Source: Candidatus Poribacteria bacterium (GTDB taxonomy: Bacteria > Poribacteria > WGA-4E > DTYX01). From it: 6,029 nucleotides of DNA. The translations under genes were made by a program, and so were the position numbers. The stretch covers positions 1 to 6,029 of the forward strand of contig DTYX01001143.1 in the NCBI GenBank assembly GCA_012961655.1, in the 5' to 3' direction. Shown here one piece after another: positions 1-5,970 of the stretch. The notes beneath the pieces were generated by a model. The model had not been told where the DNA came from, ran no database searches, and saw nothing but the letters and a program-made list of their open reading frames with translations. Position 1 is the first letter of the stretch, and every line of letters begins with the position of its first letter.

Positions 1-397
1 CCCCACAGGGTGCGTGAAACAAAAGCACGGAGGCACGCCTCTACAACGAATCTTTTCATGGGAAATTTGTACTATGCAACTTTAACTTGACAAGTTATAA
101 CTCCGGAAGTTTCTGTACAAAATGCTTGTTTACAGAATAACGACTATCTCGTTTGAAAAAGCACTCGATTAAGAATATGTTGCCATCGATTAATTCCTTA
201 ACATACCACAGGAGGAGCTAATTAACAAAGTAGTACTAAGGACACCAGATTATTGCGATACAGTTCTATAGCAGTTTCTATTCGTAATTTAGGATTTGTG
301 TAATAAAAACCACTTAAAATTCGTTCTATTTTACCATGAATAATTAAGTTTTTCAATACTTTTTGAATACGTAGAAACCAAGTTTTTCTTTAAAAAC
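1..397. other. AT-rich noncoding region upstream of the propeller lipoprotein gene
   Basis: No credible gene is present here on either strand; the reading frames are broken by frequent stops and none combines a start with a ribosome binding site. The stretch is AT-rich, except for a GC-richer patch near 25-47 that contains a short mirror-like inverted repeat (GAGGC-AC-GCCTC, 30-41). It also holds the 83-97 palindrome and the left part of the 373-406 hairpin, which are listed separately. A promoter for gene 1 should lie here, but I could not pick a convincing pair of -35 and -10 boxes at proper spacing. The left edge may belong to a dispersed intergenic repeat, which is inference only. Confidence 0.7.
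83..97. promoter_or_regulatory. 15-bp palindrome overlapping a perfect TTGACA box
   Basis: TAACTTG and CAAGTTA are exact 7-base inverted arms around a single central A. The right-hand side of the left arm and the centre form TTGACA (87-92), identical to the sigma-70 -35 consensus on the plus strand. No good -10 box lies 16-18 bases downstream, so promoter identity is weak. A dyad of this size fits a site for a dimeric repressor, but it could equally be chance or part of a dispersed repeat. It lies about 330 bases before gene 1. Confidence 0.3.
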
Positions 398-406
398 TTG
401 GTTTCT
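373..406. repeat. Perfect 15-bp inverted repeat (hairpin) in the leader of gene 1
   Basis: The left arm AGAAACCAAGTTTTT (373-387) and the right arm AAAAACTTGGTTTCT (392-406) are exact reverse complements separated by a 4-base loop, CTTT. The structure ends 9 bases before the GGAG ribosome binding site of gene 1, so it would fold in the mRNA leader. There is no T-run after the right arm on either strand, so it is not a typical intrinsic terminator. A second, weaker dyad overlaps its right arm (TTGGTT 398-403 with AACCAA 408-413), so the two folds exclude each other. Either a leader regulatory element or a copy of a dispersed palindromic repeat would explain it. Confidence 0.85.
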
Positions 407-415
407 GAACCAATT

Positions 416-419
416 GGAG
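416..419 (+). promoter_or_regulatory. Ribosome binding site that sets the start of gene 1
   Basis: GGAG is followed by 8 bases and then ATG at 428. This favours ATG 428 over the in-frame TTG at 398, which would lie inside the right arm of the hairpin with no SD of its own. Its first two bases are also the end of a small palindrome, CCAATTGG (410-417), so accessibility may depend on how the leader folds. Confidence 0.8.
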
Positions 420-427
420 TGAAAACA

Positions 428-3193
428 ATGTCAAAAAGATTCCCACTGCTATTTATTGCAATCGCAGTTGTCTTGATGATAACAGGCTGTCGAGTGAAGA
501 AGGAATTTCTGCGCAAAGGTGAGTGGGATACGAATTTCACGGATGTCAGCTTTGCCGATGCTAAGAATGGTTGGATTGTTGGCGAAAAGGGATTTATTCT
601 ACATACTGCCGACGGCGGAAGAAGCTGGACGCAACAAGAAGGCGGCGTTATAGTCGATTTATATGCCGTGCAATTTTTAGGTAAAAACCATGGCTGGGTT
701 GTCGGCGCTTCGGGGACAGTATTGTTCACAATAGATGGCGGCGACCATTGGCGAGGGATGACTATTGCTGGAAACGCCTTGTTGGGATTGCATTTTGTGG
801 ATGCAAATCGCGGTTGGGTTGTTGGGGAGGGCGGCATCATCCGCTATACCAGCGATGGCGGGGAAAATTGGGACGCGCAAAATTCTCAGATGGGCGAAAC
901 GTTGAATGATGTCTATTTTATCAACTCCCAAGAAGGTTGGATTGGCGTGGAATATGGTGTTATTTTGTCTACAACTGATGGCGGAGCCAACTGGAACATC
1001 ATCCCTCCTCAAACAGCGCATGGTCTAAGAAAATTGCAGTTTTTCAAAGGTAAAAACAAATCCATCGGATGGGCGGTCGGAACAGGCATCACAATCCTGC
1101 ATACAGACGATGGCGGAGAAACCTGGACTCTGCAAGATAGCCAAATACCAGATATACACATCAATATTAACGGAGTGCATTTTGCGAGTAAAAATATTGG
1201 TTGGGTTGTCGCCGACGGAGGATATATCACCCATACAACCAATGGTGGGAAAAATTGGGTGTTACAGGACAGCGACACAAAGAACGACCTCACTGGCGTA
1301 CACGCGCTGGATGAAAAGCATGTCTGGGTTGTCGGAAGATACGGCACGATTCTTTCGACAACTGATGGCGGAAGACAATGGATGCTTCAAAGCGGCACAA
1401 CTCCCAGCAACCCGCTTCAATCAATTGTTCTCACGCCAGAAGGCAAAGGCTGGGCTGTGGGCAAGCGAGGCATGATTATTCGGACTGAAGACAGCGGTAA
1501 AACATGGCGGGAACAGAGGTCGGGCGTCGAAGGCGGATTGAATGCGTTGGATTCGTTCGATGGTCAGAAAGCCTGGGCTGTGGGCGATAGAGGCAATATC
1601 CTCCATACGGAAGATGGCGGCGAAACCTGGACGCTTCAGAAAAGCAACGACTGGTATGGCCTGCATGACGTGCAATTTTTAAATAGCAACATCGGTTGGG
1701 CGATTGGCGAACTCGGAGGGATTTTTTACACCAGAGATGGGGGAAAACATTGGACGCAACAGCGTGGCTTTATCTGGGAATCGCTGAGGGCGTTGTATTT
1801 TATAGACCAAAACGAAGGTTGGGCGGTCGGCTGGCCGGGGATTATCCTGCATACTCAAAACGGCGGTATGACGTGGGAACATCAACAAGGTAATACCTAT
1901 AACGAACTGTATTCTGTGCATTTCGTCGATTCCCAACACGGTTGGATATCGGGACAGTGGGGTGTCATCTTGCATACGGAGGATGGCGGGAAAAACTGGC
2001 ATGAACAAGCTACTTTCACCGAAGCCAACCTGAATAAAATCTTCTTCGTCAACACCGATGTCGGAATGGCGGTAGGCGACAAAGGTATGATGCTGATTAC
2101 CTTGGACGGCGGGAGAAAATGGATTGCAAAGGATAGCGGAACAGAAAAAAACCTCAACGACATCTACGTCGGCAGCGATAGCCTCATCGCCGTTGGAGAC
2201 GGCGGCGTTGTGATAAAATATACAATCCCAGAAGTTACCATCGAAGTGCCGCAGAAACCCACCGTAGCAGAAGTTCCTCCTTCTATTCCGCCGGTAGAAA
2301 TTCTCTGGGAAAAAGTTCAACAGTTTGATAATGTGGATATGACCGAAATTTATTTTCTCGATGCGCAGAACGGTTGGATTACCGGAAAAAATGGGATGCT
2401 TCTGCACACCAACGATGGCGGTTCAACCTGGTTAAAGCAGACAACCGGCGACAACAAGACCATCATCGGTATTCATTTCATCTCTGAGGAACTCGGTTGG
2501 ATAATGGAACAAGATGCAACCTGGCTTTCGACCAGCGATAGCGGGCAAACGTGGGTCAAAAGCAGGGTCGGGAAACCGCGTCAGAGGAGTTTTGACGCCG
2601 ATATGAAACCGATTGAAGTCGATTATAGATTGAATAATATTCATTTTGAATCAAGCGAAGGCTGGGCTGTGGGTGATTACGGCGCTATCCTGCATAATGT
2701 GGACGGCGGACCTGTTTGGACGGAACAACCCATCGACAGCACCCCGGACTTGCTAAATGTATATTTTCTAAACACTCAGTTAGGTTGGATAGTCGGGCGA
2801 TGGGGGACGATTTTGCGCACAACAAATAATGGCAAGCCCTGGCTTATATGCGCCAGCAATACAGGCTACGACTTAGAATCGGTGTACTTTGTCGATTCTC
2901 AACAAGGCTGGATTGTCGGAAAATACGGCATCATCTTGCATTCGAAAAACGGCGGTGACAGTTGGCATACGCAAACCAGCGGAGTATCAAACAATCTGTA
3001 TAGCGTATATTTCAAAAATGCTGAAGAGGGATGGATTGTCGGGGCAGGCGGTGTGATTCTCACGACAAAAGACGGTGGAGTAAATTGGGAACAGGAGGGA
3101 AGCGGCGTCGAAGATGACTTAATTAGCATCTGCTATGTTGATAACAATGGATTGTGGGCAATTGGCAAGAATATTATCATTCGTAGAAAATGA
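428..3193 (+). CDS. Ycf48/BNR-like repeat lipoprotein, predicted triple beta-propeller
   Basis: A 921-residue exported protein. Residues 1-21 are a lipoprotein signal peptide: basic SKR, a hydrophobic core, then the lipobox ITGC with Cys21 as the lipidation site. Arg at +2 does not signal inner-membrane retention under the E. coli rule, so an outer-membrane or surface location is likely if the cell is diderm. The rest is 21 repeats of about 41 residues with the pattern VxFxDxxxGWxVGxxGxIxxT followed by an Asp-box (xDGGxxWxxQ), as in the Ycf48 and BNR/sialidase propeller families. Repeats 1-14 occupy about residues 31-600, a Pro/Val/Glu-rich linker 601-625, and repeats 15-21 residues 626-921. 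Repeat 16 is degenerate and is followed by about 14 extra residues (around 713-737). Each block opens with a W-containing strand and ends with a repeat lacking that strand, as expected for ring closure. No catalytic domain is seen. The family usually serves binding or assembly roles; the partner here is unknown, and nothing indicates a photosystem II function. Confidence 0.93.
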   Translation: MSKRFPLLFIAIAVVLMITGCRVKKEFLRKGEWDTNFTDVSFADAKNGWIVGEKGFILHTADGGRSWTQQEGGVIVDLYAVQFLGKNHGWVVGASGTVLFTIDGGDHWRGMTIAGNALLGLHFVDANRGWVVGEGGIIRYTSDGGENWDAQNSQMGETLNDVYFINSQEGWIGVEYGVILSTTDGGANWNIIPPQTAHGLRKLQFFKGKNKSIGWAVGTGITILHTDDGGETWTLQDSQIPDIHININGVHFASKNIGWVVADGGYITHTTNGGKNWVLQDSDTKNDLTGVHALDEKHVWVVGRYGTILSTTDGGRQWMLQSGTTPSNPLQSIVLTPEGKGWAVGKRGMIIRTEDSGKTWREQRSGVEGGLNALDSFDGQKAWAVGDRGNILHTEDGGETWTLQKSNDWYGLHDVQFLNSNIGWAIGELGGIFYTRDGGKHWTQQRGFIWESLRALYFIDQNEGWAVGWPGIILHTQNGGMTWEHQQGNTYNELYSVHFVDSQHGWISGQWGVILHTEDGGKNWHEQATFTEANLNKIFFVNTDVGMAVGDKGMMLITLDGGRKWIAKDSGTEKNLNDIYVGSDSLIAVGDGGVVIKYTIPEVTIEVPQKPTVAEVPPSIPPVEILWEKVQQFDNVDMTEIYFLDAQNGWITGKNGMLLHTNDGGSTWLKQTTGDNKTIIGIHFISEELGWIMEQDATWLSTSDSGQTWVKSRVGKPRQRSFDADMKPIEVDYRLNNIHFESSEGWAVGDYGAILHNVDGGPVWTEQPIDSTPDLLNVYFLNTQLGWIVGRWGTILRTTNNGKPWLICASNTGYDLESVYFVDSQQGWIVGKYGIILHSKNGGDSWHTQTSGVSNNLYSVYFKNAEEGWIVGAGGVILTTKDGGVNWEQEGSGVEDDLISICYVDNNGLWAIGKNIIIRRK
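518..2227 (+). repeat. Coding repeat block 1: 14 propeller repeats of about 123 bp
   Basis: Fourteen diverged units encode residues 31-600 of the lipoprotein. Each contains a GW(I/V/A)VG-type strand followed by an Asp-box such as TADGGRSW or TEDGGETW. Variants are NGG in repeats 6 and 11 and DSG in repeat 8. Repeat 14 stops after GDGGVVIKY with no Asp-box. The block begins with W33 in KGEWDTN, which could supply the missing strand of the final blade. DNA identity is patchy, so this is old duplication rather than recent expansion. Fourteen repeats fit two seven-bladed propellers, although a single 14-unit ring cannot be excluded from sequence. Confidence 0.85.
2303..3190 (+). repeat. Coding repeat block 2: 7 propeller repeats
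   Basis: Seven units encode residues 626-921, from LWEKVQQF to the C-terminus. The opening W strand and the final repeat without an Asp-box (WAIGKNIIIRRK) mirror the ends of block 1 and fit one closed seven-bladed propeller. Repeat 16, the second unit, has lost the VGxxG core (GWIMEQDATW), and repeat 18 has NNG in place of DGG. Repeats 12 and 19, exactly seven units apart, are similar in DNA and protein in the stretch before the Asp-box (FVDSQHGW and YFVDSQQGW fall at repeats 12 and 19). Confidence 0.85.
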
Positions 3194-3209
3194 AAAGAGA
3201 CATTTTCTA
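3184..3209. terminator. Inverted repeat spanning both convergent stop codons, possible weak bidirectional terminator
   Basis: TAGAAAATG (3184-3192) and CATTTTCTA (3201-3209) are perfect 9-base inverted arms with an 8-base loop. The left arm contains the first two bases of gene 1's TGA stop (3191-3193), and the right arm contains the minus-strand TAG stop of the reductase gene (3207-3209). The stem is AT-rich and is not followed by a T-run on either strand, so it is a poor intrinsic terminator by the usual rules. Its place between convergent genes is the main reason to propose a termination or mRNA-end role. Confidence 0.4.
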
Positions 3210-4544
3210 TGTATACGGCTCGCTCACCTGAAAACGATTTCCGTTAATGAAAGACATCATGATGGCGCCAATGCCTTTTCCAATTGTCGTCAGATTGATG
3301 GTCTCTTCGTATATCTGTTTGAAAGATTTGTGGGCTGAAATGCAGTTAAATAGAGCAGTTCGCACGACGTTATCACGCCGGGCGAGGTCAATGATTGAAT
3401 CGATAAATTTATAGTTTGCGCTTTTGATGGTCAGCCATCTCAACATTTTGCCGTAGATGAGGTCATCTGTTACATCGCTACAACTTCTATAATAAGTTTT
3501 AAATGCCTTTTGGGAAATACCGACTTTCATGATGGTCTCAGCAGCGCGGATGCCTGTGATACAACCGGCATTGACGCCTTTTCCCTTAAATGGGCGAACC
3601 ATCCCGGCGGCGTCGCCTATCACTACATATCTATCGTCGAATAATCCACGCGCGACGGAGATGGGAAATCTGCCTTTGAAATAGGTCAATCCCGTGGTTT
3701 CCGGGTTGAATGCAGATGGAAGAGTTTCTCGCACTGGAGGAAAGTTTAAAAATTTATCCATATCAGCGGCAGTTACCCGAGCGCCTGCTATGTTAATTGT
3801 CAAGTGGTCAACTTTCGGCGTCACCGCGCCGAATTCAATTCTGCGAAATGACGGCAAGAAGGCATGAATGTAATTGCCAAATCCCATCAGGAATTCTTCG
3901 TTGGGCTTAATATTGGTGACTATTGAGTCCAGAAAACGTGGCAGTTTATAGCTCGTGGCGCGCTCAAATAGCTTGCACCCGCCATCATCCAAACCGAACG
4001 CGCCGACGACCACGTCCGCGCTGATATTTTCGCTATCGCTGTATATTATAACTCGATGTGGGGTAAATTCTAAATCGGTCACCCTACCTTGAACCACTTT
4101 TACGCCCCTCTGCCGCGCTTGTTGGAGCAGGTAATCATCGAAGGTCACACGCCTGACAGAATAGGATGGCTCGTCGTGGCCGGTCAGCAGAATTTTCTGA
4201 GTATCGGAATGCATCACATAACCTTCGATCTTTCGATGGACGAGATACCAGGGAAAAGCTACTTTTAGTTGTCTTTCCAGGATATCATCAATTGGCGGCG
4301 ATAGTACCCCAACGCACTGATTATAGTGCTGAGACCCCTGAAATTGTTTTCCTTCATACAAAATTACGTTGATATTTTGGTGTAGCAACTGCGCCAGATT
4401 TTTCAGAGCAATGGCGCAACTGACGCCGCTTGGTCCGCCACCGATAATCACCGCGGTCTGTCCAGTGTGAAGCGGCCCTAAGCCACTATATCGGGTTGGT
4501 TTTCTGGAAGATTTCAAGAATGACGCATCTTGTTTGATATCCAT
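3207..4544 (-). CDS. FAD-dependent oxidoreductase, geranylgeranyl-reductase-like family (second gene of operon)
   Basis: A 445-residue flavoprotein, the usual length for the family. After a 30-residue leader comes a dinucleotide-binding motif GGGPSG (35-40) with Glu64 at the end of the second strand, as expected for FAD ribose binding. Next come QCVGVL with Cys77, VRRVTFDDYLL (130-140), VVGAFGLDDGG (179-189) and the second FAD motif VVIGDAAG (307-314), followed by PFKGKG (318-323). This order matches the geranylgeranyl reductase/FAD monooxygenase-like fold. Family members reduce isoprenoid double bonds or oxidise lipids; the substrate here is unknown. ATG 4544 is supported by GAGAGG at 8 bases. 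The start overlaps the upstream gene by 31 bases, suggesting translational coupling. The product is a diverged paralogue of the upstream protein along its full length, and the C-terminal SFKQIY matches SYRQIF there. The family call is firm; the reaction is not. Confidence 0.88.
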   Translation of the reverse strand: MDIKQDASFLKSSRKPTRYSGLGPLHTGQTAVIIGGGPSGVSCAIALKNLAQLLHQNINVILYEGKQFQGSQHYNQCVGVLSPPIDDILERQLKVAFPWYLVHRKIEGYVMHSDTQKILLTGHDEPSYSVRRVTFDDYLLQQARQRGVKVVQGRVTDLEFTPHRVIIYSDSENISADVVVGAFGLDDGGCKLFERATSYKLPRFLDSIVTNIKPNEEFLMGFGNYIHAFLPSFRRIEFGAVTPKVDHLTINIAGARVTAADMDKFLNFPPVRETLPSAFNPETTGLTYFKGRFPISVARGLFDDRYVVIGDAAGMVRPFKGKGVNAGCITGIRAAETIMKVGISQKAFKTYYRSCSDVTDDLIYGKMLRWLTIKSANYKFIDSIIDLARRDNVVRTALFNCISAHKSFKQIYEETINLTTIGKGIGAIMMSFINGNRFQVSEPYT

Positions 4545-5890
4545 TTTATGAACCTCTCTATCAATACATTACCACTAGCCGCTATCAATTTGAATTGCAA
4601 AACAGGATTTAAAGCCAGAAAAAAGATTTGCCGATATGATATATTGCCTGTATACATTCCCCAATGAATATCTCGAAACAATCTTACCGACCTATTCCCG
4701 TCACTTTGTGAGGCTAATCTTATATGAGCGTCGGATAAAAAGTTGATTTTTTCAATCATATAACCGAGGCCAAAAAGTAATCGTCCATAGAAATTATCTC
4801 GAATTATCAATTTGCGCATCTGTTTTAGATAACCTTTGCGGAAAGCTGATGCGGAAATTCCGATTTTAAAAGCTGTTTCCGCGGCAAATTTTGCTGTTAT
4901 ATAGGCGGATTCAATACCGTTTTTAAAATAGCGCGAAGCGCTGGCGTCACCAATGATGACCAACCTGTCGGTAAAGGGATTTTTTGCCGGGGTCAAAGGT
5001 ATTTTAGGATAGCAAGTACAATATCTCCTCGGAAGTTCCCAATTCTCCGGCAACCAACGGCGTACTGCAGGATGCTGGAGAACTCGTAATAAACTCTCTC
5101 GTTTCGCGTCAGTCTTGCAAATCACAGTTACTGTGACATGTTCAGATTTCGGCGTGAAGGCGGCAAAACGAATGTCTTTCAGCCCTAAATGGAAGACGAT
5201 AATGTTATCTCCAATACGTTTTTGAATATGTTCTTTTCCCAACAGAATTTCAGCTTGAAAACCACGTAAAACATTAGGCGGTTTATAGCCAAAATTGAGA
5301 GCGCGGATTTTTTCGACGAAAGCAGTATTAACGCCAAAAGCTCCAACAACTAAATCGGCTTCAAATTCATACTCATCGCCTTCTCCGTATATTATTCGCA
5401 CCGCATCTGATTTTTTATGCGGCAGAATAATATCTTTGACTGGTTGAGTAATCACATTTGCCCCGGCTTGTTCTGATTTTTTCAGGAGGAAATCGTCAAA
5501 ACTGATAATGCCGTTGGGGCTGTAAAAACGCGGTCCGTTCCCACGAAAAACCGTCGTAATTCGTTTTTTCCCATGAGGATTTTGTAGAGATAAATGATGA
5601 TGTTCCGCTTGGATATAATAGCCGGAGATATGACTCTGTACGTGCTTATCAGGCAGGTTAATCCCATCTTGATTGAACTTTTCCAATAACGTTTCCGCCA
5701 GCACGCCAGCGCACATATTACATCCAACTGAACCTGCGCGTGTAAAATCTTTCCCATCAAAGATGGTAACGAACACATTCATACCGCTGGCCCTCGCCAT
5801 TTTCAACGCGAAATATGCAAAGAATGTCCCCGCCGGACCGGCGCCAATGATAGCAATCCTTGAGTTTTCCTTAAGATGCAACGTTGCCAC
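4514..5890 (-). CDS. FAD-dependent oxidoreductase, geranylgeranyl-reductase-like family (first gene of operon)
   Basis: A 458-residue flavoprotein when started at GTG 5890. The first FAD motif, GAGPAG, is at residues 16-21, close to the N-terminus as is usual, with acidic Asp45 ending the second strand. GCNMCAGVL (56-64) carries a CxxC, FRGNGPR (115-121) resembles a loop I associate with this family, and VVGAFGVN (181-188) and VIIGDASA (311-318) complete the flavin site. YCTCYPKIP (290-298) adds a CxC motif. The C-terminal 100 residues are basic with hydrophobic helices (FFLALNPVLQF), which would suit peripheral membrane contact and a lipid substrate. It heads a two-gene operon with a paralogue that begins 31 bases before its stop. 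By family it probably uses reduced flavin on an isoprenoid or quinone-like lipid; other FAD-dependent dehydrogenase or hydroxylase roles remain possible. The numbering given depends on the chosen start. Confidence 0.88.
   Translation of the reverse strand: MATLHLKENSRIAIIGAGPAGTFFAYFALKMARASGMNVFVTIFDGKDFTRAGSVGCNMCAGVLAETLLEKFNQDGINLPDKHVQSHISGYYIQAEHHHLSLQNPHGKKRITTVFRGNGPRFYSPNGIISFDDFLLKKSEQAGANVITQPVKDIILPHKKSDAVRIIYGEGDEYEFEADLVVGAFGVNTAFVEKIRALNFGYKPPNVLRGFQAEILLGKEHIQKRIGDNIIVFHLGLKDIRFAAFTPKSEHVTVTVICKTDAKRESLLRVLQHPAVRRWLPENWELPRRYCTCYPKIPLTPAKNPFTDRLVIIGDASASRYFKNGIESAYITAKFAAETAFKIGISASAFRKGYLKQMRKLIIRDNFYGRLLFGLGYMIEKINFLSDAHIRLASQSDGNRSVRLFRDIHWGMYTGNISYRQIFFLALNPVLQFKLIAASGNVLIERFIKWISNKMRHS
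4553..4558 (-). promoter_or_regulatory. Ribosome binding site inside the upstream gene
   Basis: On the minus strand GAGAGG is followed by 8 bases and then ATG at 4544. It lies inside the last codons of the upstream oxidoreductase gene. It makes ATG 4544 a better start than the in-frame TTG at 4517, which has no SD, although that TTG would give the common 4-base TTGA stop/start overlap. Confidence 0.75.
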
Positions 5891-5898
5891 TAGTTTCA

Positions 5899-5905
5899 CC
5901 TCCTT
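5899..5905 (-). promoter_or_regulatory. Strong Shine-Dalgarno that fixes the GTG 5890 start
   Basis: Minus-strand AAGGAGG is followed by TGAAACTA (8 bases) and then GTG at 5890. An in-frame GTG at 5899 would use bases of the SD itself as its first base and so cannot be served by it. The start is therefore moved three codons downstream from the longest open frame. Confidence 0.85.
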
Positions 5906-5919
5906 CGTTCTACGTTCTA
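5906..5919. repeat. 7-base tandem duplication in the operon leader
   Basis: CGTTCTA occurs twice in direct succession, just upstream (minus-strand sense) of the strong SD of the first oxidoreductase gene. It is short and could be chance or slippage; no function can be assigned. Confidence 0.5.
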
Positions 5920-5970
5920 CACATTCCTATCACCTTATGTGTGAAAAGTGGAAAATCCCTATATCTTTTT

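Noticed and set aside
58..90. Ten-codon frame ATG to TGA
   Set aside because: It has no ribosome binding site and is too short to support; treated as chance.
210..217. AGGAGGAG, a strong SD-like sequence in the upstream region
   Set aside because: No start codon lies at a usable distance in an open frame; the following bases run into stops. Possibly a relic or chance.
398..427. TTG start ten codons upstream of ATG 428 for the lipoprotein
   Set aside because: It lies in the hairpin's right arm, has no SD, and would add residues in front of a normal lipoprotein signal peptide. ATG 428 has GGAG at 8 bases.
1679..2407. Long open frame on the minus strand opposite the propeller gene (and shorter ones along it)
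   Set aside because: The repeat-rich plus-strand gene has few stop-forming triplets on its complement, so long antisense frames arise by chance. The translations carry no signal or domain and just mirror the repeats (recurring PP, TQP and similar strings).
518..3190. CRISPR or tandem DNA repeat array
   Set aside because: The periodicity is at protein level with diverged DNA, inside one uninterrupted reading frame, and without constant repeats and spacers.
428..3193. Photosystem II assembly factor Ycf48 as the function of gene 1
   Set aside because: Only the repeat fold is shared. The protein has three times the number of blades, and no photosynthesis gene is nearby.
4515..4517. TTG start for the second oxidoreductase giving a 4-base overlap with the upstream stop
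   Set aside because: It has no SD. ATG 4544 has GAGAGG at 8 bases, and the leader it adds (GLGPLHTGQ before the FAD motif) looks like ordinary family sequence.
3207..5890. Naming the oxidoreductases chlP or another specific geranylgeranyl reductase
   Set aside because: Motifs establish the flavoprotein family but not the substrate, and no chlorophyll, archaeal-lipid or quinone gene is in view.
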